Below, in pieces: positions 1 through 7,439 of a stretch of 64,000 nucleotides of DNA (position 1 is the first letter of the stretch; every line of letters begins with the position of its first letter). The notes under the pieces were generated by a model. It saw only the letters and a list, made by a program, of their open reading frames with translations. It did not search any database and was not told where the DNA came from. Both the position numbers and the translations under genes were made by a program. The DNA is from Zoogloea sp. GTDB taxonomy: Bacteria > Pseudomonadota > Gammaproteobacteria > Burkholderiales > Rhodocyclaceae. The DNA lies in assembly GCA_016703645.1 (NCBI GenBank), contig JADJBR010000009.1, positions 487,935 to 551,934 of the forward strand. Direction: 5' to 3'.

Positions 1-375
1 TTCCGGGTCGAGGATGAAGGCGCCGTAGTAATGCGGGTGGTATTCCGGGCGAAGCCCCGGGGCACCGTTGTCTTTTCCACCGGCGGCAATCGCTGCGCGG
101 TAAAAGGCATCCACCTGGGCACGGTCCTGGGCTCGCCAGGCCAGGTGGCAGCCCGTTGTTGCCGGGGGGCCGCCATAGGGGGAGGGGCCATCGATAAACC
201 ACACGTCGGCCTTCTTGCCATCGGGCTCCGCGGCGTCCGGGTAGGCGAAGCCCAGGATGTTCATGCCATAGTTGCCCTCGAAGACGACGCTGTAACCCAG
301 GGGGGCAAGCGCCGCGCTGTAGAAGGCCTTGGCCCGGGCAATGTCGGTTACGCGGAAAGTCATGTGGTCAAGCAT
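1..375 (-). CDS. VOC (glyoxalase/bleomycin-resistance) family protein, partial
   Basis: The first 125 residues are visible and the C-terminus lies beyond the left window edge. The protein starts MLDHMTFRVTDIARAKAFY, the typical first beta strand and helix of a vicinal-oxygen-chelate domain; the N-terminal His-4 is the usual first metal ligand of such folds. Proteins of this kind are small cytoplasmic metal-dependent lyases, dioxygenases or resistance proteins. The substrate cannot be told from sequence. ATG at 375 is chosen because the domain begins immediately after it. Divergent from nothing on its right: about 100 bp of plain spacer separate it from the MITE at 475. Confidence 0.85.
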   Translation of the reverse strand, partial: MLDHMTFRVTDIARAKAFYSAALAPLGYSVVFEGNYGMNILGFAYPDAAEPDGKKADVWFIDGPSPYGGPPATTGCHLAWRAQDRAQVDAFYRAAIAAGGKDNGAPGLRPEYHPHYYGAFILDPE

Positions 376-474
376 GCTGCGTTGCTCCTGGTGTGAGGTG
401 GTAGCGGGCGAACTGCCAATAAAACTGTACACATATACAGCATTATTGGCAAGAGCTCGGGCCGGGACTGCTCA

Positions 475-595
475 GAGGGTGTGAAGAAATCGTAGCGAGC
501 GGTTCGAGTTCGCCCGGAGAAGCGCAGCCGTACAAGAGTACGGTGAGCATCGCAGGGGCGAAATCGGGTCGCGCAGTAGATGTATTCACACCCTC
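475..595. mobile_element. 121-bp MITE-like element with 11-bp perfect terminal inverted repeats
   Basis: The element begins GAGGGTGTGAA and ends TTCACACCCTC, a perfect inverted pair, and is flanked by TCA at 472-474 and 596-598, which fits a TNA target duplication. It has no coding capacity. The interior can fold (CCGTAC and GTACGG arms near 530-545). A diverged copy in the same orientation lies at 29482-29600. Its first eight bases match the termini of the adjacent insertion sequence, so a transposase of that IS group could mobilise it (inference). Confidence 0.8.
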
Positions 596-598
596 TCA

Positions 599-1816
599 GA
601 GGGTGTAGCCAAAATAAACAATTCCGTCTATGCTCACTCCGGACCCAGAATGGATGGAGCGCTCGGTGGAGAACGACGGAACAAATCAAGGCAGAGTAGG
701 GCGCAAGCCGGCGTTGAACGCGCAGCACATCGAAACGCTGCGCGCGATCACGCGTGAGCAGCCGCGCTCGTCGCTGGAGGAAGTGACGCGCGAGCTGCAC
801 CGGCGCACGGGCGCTGAGGTGTGCACGGCCACGGTCCGCAAGGCGCTGCGGCAGGCGGGCATCGACAGGCTCAAGCCGCAGCGCAAGCCCAGCGAGCGCG
901 CTGCCGTGCAAGGCGGGGCGCCGCTGCGCTTCGGGTACACGGACGCCCATCGGCGCCAGGATGGCCCCAGCGGCATGAACACCGATCTGACCGACGCGGA
1001 ATGGGCGCTGGTGGCGGACCTGTTCGAGCGTCAAGGCGGGCGCGGCGCGCCGGCCAAGCACGCCCGCAAGCGCATGGTCGATGCGTGCTGCTACGTGGTC
1101 CGTACGGGCGGCGCCTGGCGCTTGCTGCCCAAGAGCTTTCCGCCCTGGCGCGGGGTGTACAAGGCCTTCTGCCGCTGGGCGGCGGCCGGCACCTTCGAAG
1201 CGATGCACGACCGGCTGCGCGCGCAGTGGCGCGCCCGCGTGGGCCGCAACCCCGAGCCGACTGCGGCCATCATCGACGCGCAGAGCACACGCAGCACCGC
1301 CCAGGGCGGCATGACGGGCTTCGACGCCGGCAAGAAGGTCAAGGGGCGCAAACGCCACCTCGTTGTCGACACCCTGGGGCTGCTGCTGGCCGTCACCGTC
1401 ACGGCGGCCAGCGTGCAGGATCGTGATGCCGCGGCTGACGTGGTCGCACAGGCCGCTACCAAGGTGCCCGGCCTCAAGAAGCTCTATACCGACGCCGCGT
1501 ACGGCGGCCAATGCGCAGGCCATCGAGACCGCGCACCCGAACATGAGCGTCGAGGTCGTTCGCCACCCTGGCAACCGCAGCACCGGCACCTGGCGCGATG
1601 CCCAACAGCCGCTGTGGCCGGAAGTGGTCCCCAGCGGTTTCGTCGTTCAGGCCAAGCGTTGGGTGGTCGAGCGCACCCACGCATGGAACGAGCGCGCCCG
1701 TCGCCTCATGGCCCATCACGATCGCTCCTCGTGGGCACCGGTCGCTTGGGTCTGGCTGGTCGAAGCGCGTATCCTTGCAACCAGACTGGCAAGCTAATCA
1801 TTTTGGGTACACCCTC
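599..1816 (+). mobile_element. IS5-family (IS1031-like) insertion sequence, 1218 bp
   Basis: Terminal inverted repeats are GAGGGTGTAGCCAAAAT on the left and, read inward, GAGGGTGTACCCAAAAT on the right (one mismatch in 17). TCA flanks both ends (596-598 and 1817-1819), consistent with the TNA duplications of the IS1031 group. The left TCA is shared with the neighbouring MITE. The right TCA is the complement of the TGA stop codon of the leftward gene at 1817-2242, so that gene remains intact. One frameshifted transposase gene fills the element. Confidence 0.88.
630..1797 (+). pseudogene. IS5-family transposase with N-terminal HTH region, frameshifted
   Basis: About the first 115 residues form a helix-turn-helix region of the kind seen in IS630-type proteins (VGRKPALNAQHIETL onward). 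A DDE transposase domain follows, starting MNTDLTDAEWALVADLF. The first catalytic Asp is in IIDAQSTRS and the second in YTDAAYGG. At about 1503-1516 the frame is lost; the rest, including the catalytic Glu in RWVVERTHAWNERARRL, continues in another frame to the stop at 1797. A two-base loss (or one-base gain) explains it. Insertion at this point is not a typical programmed slippage site, so the copy is probably inactive unless the indel is a sequencing error. Confidence 0.85.
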
Positions 1817-2242
1817 TCAGCGGATCACACAGACATCGCCTTGCACGGCACAGATGCACTCCTCTTCCGTCACGCTTAGCCGGGTAAGCACCGAACCATC
1901 GGCACGCAGGGCGGTCACCGAAATCACATAGCCTTCGTTGATCGCGGGCCGGAGATCCTTGTTGGCGCACCAGCCCTTTGTCAGCATCGTCTTGAGCAGA
2001 TGGATGCCATGGCTTTGCTGAACCTCGGGCGTATCCGCTTCTTCATCCCGCAGCGTCAGGGACAGAGCCAGTTCCTTGCCCTTGAGTTCTGCCTTTTCCA
2101 GGCGCACCTCCGGTGTCAGATCCATAGGCGCACGCCGCTGCAGCTCTACGGTCGCCTTCTCAAAGGCGCGTGCGGTACGGCCGGAATTCCAGTGGAAGAA
2201 GGCCACAAAAGCGACCAGGGCAATGACGATCCATTTTGTCAT
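1817..2242 (-). CDS. Hypothetical membrane-anchored protein
   Basis: 141 residues with one N-terminal hydrophobic segment (roughly residues 3-17) that could be an uncleaved anchor or signal peptide, followed by a soluble domain. The C-terminal part contains a CANKDLRPAINEGYVISV stretch and three further cysteines. I do not recognise a family. The stop codon TGA at 1817-1819 is the target duplication of the adjacent insertion sequence, so the protein ends where it presumably always did. ATG at 2242 is the only sensible start. Confidence 0.65.
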   Translation of the reverse strand: MTKWIVIALVAFVAFFHWNSGRTARAFEKATVELQRRAPMDLTPEVRLEKAELKGKELALSLTLRDEEADTPEVQQSHGIHLLKTMLTKGWCANKDLRPAINEGYVISVTALRADGSVLTRLSVTEEECICAVQGDVCVIR

Positions 2243-2358
2243 GGGTTGGCTCGATGGTATGGACGGCTAACGGGTGCGAATGCGCCGGGCGCGTTGGTCG
2301 AGAGAGGTAGACTCTTCGGGATTTTAGTCAAGTTCTGCGGGTGCCGAGCCCCGGGGGC

Positions 2359-3495
2359 TTAGTCGATCCGGCGCAGGCTCGCCCGCTGCACCACGCCGGC
2401 GGCGTCGTACTCCACGATCAGCTCCCGCCATTCCCGCAGGGATTGGACCGTCTCCACGGCCTCCACGAGATCGCCAAGCACGGGGATCATGCCCACGACC
2501 ACCGGCACCTTGGCCGGCTTGTGGTGATAGACGCCTACCTCGCCGCCCCGGGAGGTGTCATCCCGGTAGGTCTTGCGGGGTGGCCCCACAAGGGATTCGA
2601 TCCAGGCACGGCGTGTTTCGCCAAAAGTGATGTCGAAGGCATCGTGGCCGCCCATCTCGACCCCCAGGAGGCGACCTTGCGGTGCCGTCTGGCATGCCTC
2701 TCCGCAGGCCTGGGGCGACGCAAGCTGCTGAATCGCCGCGATCACACGTTCGGGGCGCTCTCGCTGAATGTAGTGGGACGAATCCCACACCATTTCCACC
2801 CTGGGCACACCGGCCAGCGCCGCCCACTCACGCCCCAGGGCCAGGTGCAGCGCCTCGTATTCCTCCGGGTCGGCGCTGCGTGGCCGTCCGGCCACCAATA
2901 CCCGACCCGGCATGCCCGGCGGGTGCTTGAACTCCGGCCGGTCGAGGCAGGTGGTCTGGTCGTCAAACTCGGCGGCCTGGGCGGCACCAAAGGCCACCGA
3001 CTTGATCCCCTTCAGGAGCGTCGCCGTACCCGGCAACTGGCGCTGGATCTCGGCCCAGTTGCGCGGATGGGTCGGGTCCACCAGCACAAAACCCGCCACA
3101 TCCTCGGGATAGAGGCTGGCGTAGGCATATTGATACAAGCCCCCCAACGAATGCCCCACCAGCACATAGGGCGGCTTGAGCCCCGCCGCGCGCAGCGCAG
3201 CCCGCTGCTCGGCGGCCAGCGTGCAAGGGTCTCGTGGCCCCGCCTTGGCCGGCACCGTGCCCGTGCCCGGCCGGTCATGGGCAAACACCGTGTACTTGGC
3301 TGACAGCGCCGGCAGCACATCCCGCCACACCTGCCGGTCATCCCCCAGCCCGGACTGGAACACCACCACCGGGCCGCTCCCTGCGAGGGTGTAAGCGCCC
3401 GCCTCCCGCGTCTCCGGTGAGCTGGCACAGCCCCCAATCGACAGGCTGGCGACAAGCGCAAGGATGGGGAGCGAGTGAGGGATGCGTGAACTCAT
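2359..3495 (-). CDS. Alpha/beta-hydrolase lipoprotein with C-terminal BamE-like domain
   Basis: 378 residues from the ATG at 3495, chosen because it is followed directly by a lipoprotein signal peptide with the lipobox SIGGC. The upstream in-frame extension to 3672 lacks any signal. Residues about 45-265 are an alpha/beta hydrolase: oxyanion region FQSGLGDDRQVW, nucleophile elbow GHSLGG, acid and His (DSSHYIQRE) near the end of the domain. After about residue 270 comes a separate region (FGETRRAWIESLVGPP ... VGVYHH ... LIVEYDAAGVV) that resembles the SmpA/BamE fold in small outer-membrane lipoproteins. The substrate is unknown; localisation is probably the periplasmic face of a membrane. The hydrolase call is firm, the BamE likeness is an inference from pattern. 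Confidence 0.82.
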   Translation of the reverse strand: MSSRIPHSLPILALVASLSIGGCASSPETREAGAYTLAGSGPVVVFQSGLGDDRQVWRDVLPALSAKYTVFAHDRPGTGTVPAKAGPRDPCTLAAEQRAALRAAGLKPPYVLVGHSLGGLYQYAYASLYPEDVAGFVLVDPTHPRNWAEIQRQLPGTATLLKGIKSVAFGAAQAAEFDDQTTCLDRPEFKHPPGMPGRVLVAGRPRSADPEEYEALHLALGREWAALAGVPRVEMVWDSSHYIQRERPERVIAAIQQLASPQACGEACQTAPQGRLLGVEMGGHDAFDITFGETRRAWIESLVGPPRKTYRDDTSRGGEVGVYHHKPAKVPVVVGMIPVLGDLVEAVETVQSLREWRELIVEYDAAGVVQRASLRRID

Positions 3496-3702
3496 GGGTC
3501 TGACGGCGAGATGTGGGTAATGTGCGTTGCCCCGGATGGGTGGAAGGCTCGCGGGTTCGAATTCGAATTCTTCAGTTGACCTTGGGCCTGGAGCAACAGG
3601 CGGCCAATGCCTCCGCGATTGAACGCCGAGCGAGTCCGCCCCCGACCCTACGGAAGCATCGGGCCGCGACATTGCAGATCATCGGGGAACCGCCCCCTGT
3701 GC

Positions 3703-4184
3703 TCAGCACGCCAACTCCCTGAAGCGCTTTCGCAATCCGAGGAGCCGCAACTGGATATCGACCAGCGCCTCCCCGCTGGCCTGGCGTTCCTCCGCCTCCA
3801 CCAACGGAATCCGCCCATCCAGCCGCTGGCACTCCCCCGGGTGTCTGCGGGGAGCTTCTGCCGTCGTCCGAAAGTCTCGTACTGCTTCGGATTCATCCCG
3901 GTCAACGGCCGCATGGCATCGGCAATATGCTCACGAAGTCGCTCCTGCTGCACCGCCGACCCCACCCGCTCCTGCCCCGACAGCCGACTCACCCCGCGCG
4001 GGGGCTCCACATCCACCGTCTTCGCGCCGAGGCAGGGGCTGTCGGAATAGACGACTTTTCCGTTTTCCTCGCACTTGAACACGGTCTTCGCCGGCGGAGG
4101 GAGGGATTGGGCCTGGGGGGCAAACGTGAGCACTGTCAGCGCGGTGAGGACTGCGGCTGTGCGATGCATGACATGGAAGCGCAT
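3703..4184 (-). pseudogene. DUF4124-domain secreted protein, frameshifted
   Basis: From ATG 4184 the protein has a signal peptide (residues about 6-27) and a DUF4124 core, VFKCEENGKVVYSDSPC, typical of small periplasmic proteins of betaproteobacteria. At the G run on the minus strand (3834-3838) the frame breaks: the annotated frame runs into Arg/Trp/Ser-rich nonsense, while the next frame continues sensibly as ECQRLDGRIPLVEAEE and ends KRFRELAC at the TGA 3703-3705. One missing G restores a 160-residue protein. Function is unknown. This is either a true pseudogene or an assembly indel. Confidence 0.72.
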
Positions 4185-4303
4185 GGAGTGGACAGCCTGC
4201 GCGGCTGAATTGCTTTTGGAATGGGGTGTGATTGTATGCAAAAAGGATTTCCTTGGGCTTGTGCGGTCGCGCTTCAAACTTGACACCAGCGAGAATCGTC
4301 GCC

Positions 4304-4335
4304 TTGTCAGCCGTGAGTCGATGGCATAGTATGCC
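4304..4335 (+). promoter_or_regulatory. Promoter and palindromic operator of the parDE-like operon
   Basis: TTGTCA at 4304-4309 and TAGTAT at 4327-4332 are separated by exactly 17 bp, a good sigma-70 pair. The -10 element lies inside a perfect palindrome, GGCATA-G-TATGCC (4323-4335), 28 bp upstream of the antitoxin ATG. Type II antitoxins usually repress their own operon at such sites; that role here is inferred. Confidence 0.65.
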
Positions 4336-4363
4336 AATGCTGAACATGGCTTAGGAGACTCCC

Positions 4364-4642
4364 ATGCCGACACGTAATGTTGTCCTTACTGACCACCAAG
4401 CCCACTTTGTGGAACAGCTTGTTACCTCCGGTCGTTACCAGAACGCCAGCGAAGTGCTGCGCGAAGGTTTGCGTCTGGTTGAGCGCCGGGAAGCGGAAGA
4501 CGAACTGCGCCTTGCCGCCTTACGTGATGCGGTCAAGGTGGGCATTGCTGACATCGAGGCCGGCAACTTCCGTAGTTTTGGCTCAGCGGATATGTTTGGT
4601 CAGCATCTGACCGCACTGGCTTCCGAAGTGATTGGTGCGTAG
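4364..4642 (+). CDS. parD: Type II toxin-antitoxin system ParD-family antitoxin
   Basis: 92 residues with the ribbon-helix-helix pattern of ParD/CopG antitoxins: MPTRNVVLTDHQAHFVEQLV, then YQNASEVLREGLRLVERRE. The N-terminal half should bind the operator DNA as a dimer and the C-terminal tail should wrap the toxin. A good ribosome-binding site (AGGAG, about 4352) precedes ATG 4364. The stop TAG overlaps the GTG start of the toxin gene (TAGTG), so translation is coupled. Codon use and base composition are less G+C-rich than in the housekeeping genes, fitting acquisition by transfer. Confidence 0.92.
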   Translation: MPTRNVVLTDHQAHFVEQLVTSGRYQNASEVLREGLRLVERREAEDELRLAALRDAVKVGIADIEAGNFRSFGSADMFGQHLTALASEVIGA

Positions 4643-4986
4643 TGGCTGAAAACGCTTGGACTGTTCGCCTATCGGCTGTTGCGGAGGCCGATTTCCGTCA
4701 GATTCTGCGGTGGACGGTAGATAACTTTGGTTCTGCGCAGGCGCGGGCTTATGCCGATACCCTGTCATCGGCGTTGAAGGCCTTAAGTGCCGGTCCTTCA
4801 GTCATCGGAGTCAAGGAGAGGCCTGAAATCGGTAGCAACATCTGGACGCTTCATGTTGCGCGGAACGGACGCAAGGGGCGACATTTCATCATGTTCCGAG
4901 TCGCCGGCGCTCAAGATAACCAGGTGATCGACGTTCTGCGGCTGCTGCATGACAGCATGGACTTGGAGCGGCATTCGCCGCCGTAA
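4642..4986 (+). CDS. parE: Type II toxin-antitoxin system RelE/ParE-family toxin
   Basis: 114 residues, GTG start overlapping the antitoxin stop. The sequence has the RelE/ParE fold pattern: LSAVAEADFRQILRWTVDNFG for the first two helices, then beta strands ending GRHFIMFRV and VIDVLRLLHDSMDLERH, the usual ParE C-terminus. ParE toxins poison DNA gyrase while RelE toxins cut mRNA; pairing with a ParD-type antitoxin and the C-terminal motif favour ParE, but the target is not proven by sequence. Confidence 0.9.
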   Translation: MAENAWTVRLSAVAEADFRQILRWTVDNFGSAQARAYADTLSSALKALSAGPSVIGVKERPEIGSNIWTLHVARNGRKGRHFIMFRVAGAQDNQVIDVLRLLHDSMDLERHSPP

Positions 4987-5312
4987 GACTGGGCCCTATG
5001 TCATTCTTCGCGTTTTCTGAAATGTCCTATGCGGCTATGCAGATAAGCATGTTTTTGTTGCCGCAGCAACGTGGATAAAACGTTCCGGATCAGCGCAGCA
5101 TGATGCAAGCGCGTTCTTCGGAACTCAAATGACAGTATCGATTCCCCCTATGCAATAGCTCCCGTTCAAGAGTCAATAGGTGGTGTTGCACTTGATTATG
5201 GACTCCAGCGGACTCGCCTGCATACCGTGGTCTGTCCCCTGATTCCCACATATGTCCCCTGATTCCCACATACCGTGGTCTGCCCCCTGATGCTCCCAAG
5301 AAGCTCATCTCG
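4987..5312. other. Intergenic stretch with short direct repeats, no gene seen
   Basis: These 326 bp between the toxin gene and the convergent DUF262 gene carry no convincing reading frame. The only structure is the repeat cluster at 5225-5282. Base composition falls toward the A+T-rich level of the DUF262 gene. Confidence 0.6.
5225..5282. repeat. Tandem and flanking direct repeats (TGTCCCCTGATTCCCACATA)
   Basis: The 20-mer occurs twice back to back at 5233-5252 and 5253-5272, and CCGTGGTCTG flanks the pair at 5225-5234 and 5273-5282. A further degenerate unit (TGCCCCCTGATGC) follows. On the complementary strand the unit reads GGGGACAGACCACGG, a sequence often seen near REP-associated transposase genes in proteobacteria (from memory, not checked). 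No such gene is in this window. Confidence 0.6.
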
Positions 5313-6668
5313 TTAGCCTCTCTTAAGGTTACATAATCTGTGGGTGAGATTTGCATTCTCCGGGATAGTCCTGCCACCAAGCCAGTACCTTTTATCGTGA
5401 TCCATTGCTGCATCATCAATAAGAGATATTTTATTCCCACAAATCGCGCATGTTGGATTCGCTTCAAACATCTCCTTCTTAAGCTGTCGAGAAAAAACTC
5501 TCTTTATATCCTGAGGCTCGCTGTCTTCCATTACTTCTTCGAGTCTTCGGAGCCATGTATCAAAAACGTACTTTAGCCTGGTCGATTCACCTGTCGCTCG
5601 TCGAACCCTATCAACCCAAACAGGATCAGAATTTATTAAATCCAGGTATGACTCGTATATGCAATCGGACTTCTGGGTAATTTGCCCAATATCATATGAA
5701 GCAAACGACGTCGCTATAACTTGAAAAATTGCAGCGTTTGGTCTTGTTGCCCACTCGCCAGAGCTAAATTTTCCAGGCTTCGCAATATCACTTTTCAGTC
5801 TGAATGAACTCTCTCCAAATACTGTCAGGCATGCCTTCATGCCCCTTTCAAAAGCCTTGCGATATTCTACAATTTTCTCATCACTGGCTTCCTTATAGGT
5901 ATCAAGAAACTCATTCAGAAATCGCTTTAATCCATGGGTGCATTTAAGATGAGTTCGCTCATAGAAAGCTAGGAACCTTAGAATCAAAGCTCTATCCTGC
6001 ATGCGTTTCTCGAAATTTCGCTGATTGACCGCCTTCTTGAAGTTCTCGTTCCTAGCCAGGTCTTTAATGAGGGAGTTTAACGACCCTCTGTAAAGACAAT
6101 TTCTTATCTCCATGTCATTTAGCTTAATTCCGCCAGTATTTAGCCTTTCAAAGACAACAAAATGGATGTCTCCATGGCTATCTGAAAGCTCAAAAGAGCG
6201 CAGTATAGAATCCTCCAGTTTGTTCTGGATTTCCATTGGAAGATCTTGAAACGACTTTCCCTTGTACTCATTAAGAAGGTCGAGTTTTTGTAGCTTGTAT
6301 TTATTATCGAAAAAATTAAAGACAGAAGTTAGCCTCTGCAGGCCATCAATTACCTCATACTTCCCTGAATCCGTCTTGGCTAAATATACAACAGGAACGG
6401 GTATGTCTAGCAAGAACGATTCGATAAGCTTTGATGCTCTTGACAAATCCCACACATAGTTTCTTTGCCACTCTGGATCAATAATTATTCGACCCGACTT
6501 ATACCACCGGTGCAGCTCGGAAAGACTCCTATCTGCTTTATCAAGCACGACTTTCTTTTGTGGAGATGCTGCTGGATTGAGCTCCCCCTCATCCAGTGAG
6601 TCTACGTCACTATTTGCGGCTTCTTCTTCGTAGTTGAAGTCAGAGTCGATTTCATCTTCCGGTTTCAT
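5313..6668 (-). CDS. DUF262 domain protein with C-terminal HNH nuclease motif
   Basis: 451 residues. An acidic N-terminus (about residues 1-35) precedes a DUF262/GmrSD-like N-terminal domain with PEWQRNYVW (65-73) and the hallmark DGLQRLTS (108-115), a ParB-like nucleotide-binding and hydrolysis motif. The middle is helical. The last 40 residues form an HNH motif: CAICG, then DHDKRYWLGG and NLTHRLCNLKRG. Related GmrSD proteins are type IV restriction enzymes that cut modified phage DNA; a defence role here is inferred. It is a single gene, not a two-gene gmrS/gmrD pair. Its A+T content is far above that of its neighbours, a sign of horizontal transfer. Confidence 0.85.
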   Translation of the reverse strand: MKPEDEIDSDFNYEEEAANSDVDSLDEGELNPAASPQKKVVLDKADRSLSELHRWYKSGRIIIDPEWQRNYVWDLSRASKLIESFLLDIPVPVVYLAKTDSGKYEVIDGLQRLTSVFNFFDNKYKLQKLDLLNEYKGKSFQDLPMEIQNKLEDSILRSFELSDSHGDIHFVVFERLNTGGIKLNDMEIRNCLYRGSLNSLIKDLARNENFKKAVNQRNFEKRMQDRALILRFLAFYERTHLKCTHGLKRFLNEFLDTYKEASDEKIVEYRKAFERGMKACLTVFGESSFRLKSDIAKPGKFSSGEWATRPNAAIFQVIATSFASYDIGQITQKSDCIYESYLDLINSDPVWVDRVRRATGESTRLKYVFDTWLRRLEEVMEDSEPQDIKRVFSRQLKKEMFEANPTCAICGNKISLIDDAAMDHDKRYWLGGRTIPENANLTHRLCNLKRG

Positions 6669-7439
6669 AAGATCTCCATTTTCATTGGGCTAACAAACAG
6701 CGAATAGGCCCGATCCCATACGGCATCTAGCTGAGTTCAAAGTGAGCGTGCATTTCACGGGGAATAAACTCATTTGAACTGGACCGCGAGGAAGGTGGTG
6801 GCACTAAGAATTTTACGCCCGGGTCATGCGCCTTGGGTAGATCAAATCAGGGAGCTTACGCTCCAGGAGGTTCCGTACTAGTACTGCAAGGTTGCGTAAG
6901 TGCCGGTGGGGCCGCAGGCGTTGCGGCTCTGATCGCGGCCTGTAACGAAGGCGAGAGGGACTTCTGCCCCACCAATCGAGTGCTGCTTAAGGTTCGGGCA
7001 TGGCATGTTCAGCCCACGCTGCAGCCACGAGGGCTTAGCTGATTGCCCGCAAAGCACGGCTGTTGGCCTAAAGATTATTGGGAGCCCTCCCTTTTGTCGG
7101 ATTTGATCGAGAACGTCGAGAAACTTCCCCCTGAGCTGGACCGGGTCTGGCACTAAGGATCTAGCCCATAAGCTCAACAAGGGCGGCCGCGGGGTGGTGT
7201 CATCCTTTGACGCGGTCTGAGCACCCGCCCCTTGCCCTGCCCCTCCAGTCCCCACCCCACGATAGACACCCCCACCCGCAACAGGCAGGATCACGTCCCG
7301 GCCTTCGGGTAAGATCCCCTCCATGGCAACGCCGGAGCAGCCTTCGATACGCCCCGGGTTGGCTTGCAAATAACAAGAACGTCTGTGCGGGGCGCGCTCC
7401 GCCCTGAAAATCCTGGCTCGCAGGTGATGGACAAAGCTG
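6669..7439. other. 771-bp region without a recognisable gene
   Basis: I see no supported gene here. An open frame on the minus strand (6878-7369) has no family resemblance and no ribosome-binding site. A loose direct repeat is present: CTGGACCG followed by GGCACTAAG near 6779-6808 and again near 7136-7157, which looks like the remains of a mobile element. Base composition changes gradually from A+T-rich at the DUF262 end to G+C-rich near 7200. Confidence 0.5.

Noticed and set aside
1490..1520. Programmed frameshift in the IS5-type transposase
   Set aside because: No A-run or typical slippery sequence; the break falls within the conserved YTDAAYGG region and fits a small deletion.
3550..3575. 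A T-loop-like GGTTCGAATTC, as in tRNA genes
   Set aside because: No matching acceptor, D-arm or anticodon stems surround it; it is part of a short GAATTC-rich tract.
5225..5282. Possible CRISPR-like repeats
   Set aside because: Only two units, directly adjacent with no spacers, and no cas genes.
6878..7369. A 163-codon minus-strand frame in the unassigned region
   Set aside because: No ribosome-binding site, no recognisable domain, and mixed composition; not enough to call a gene.
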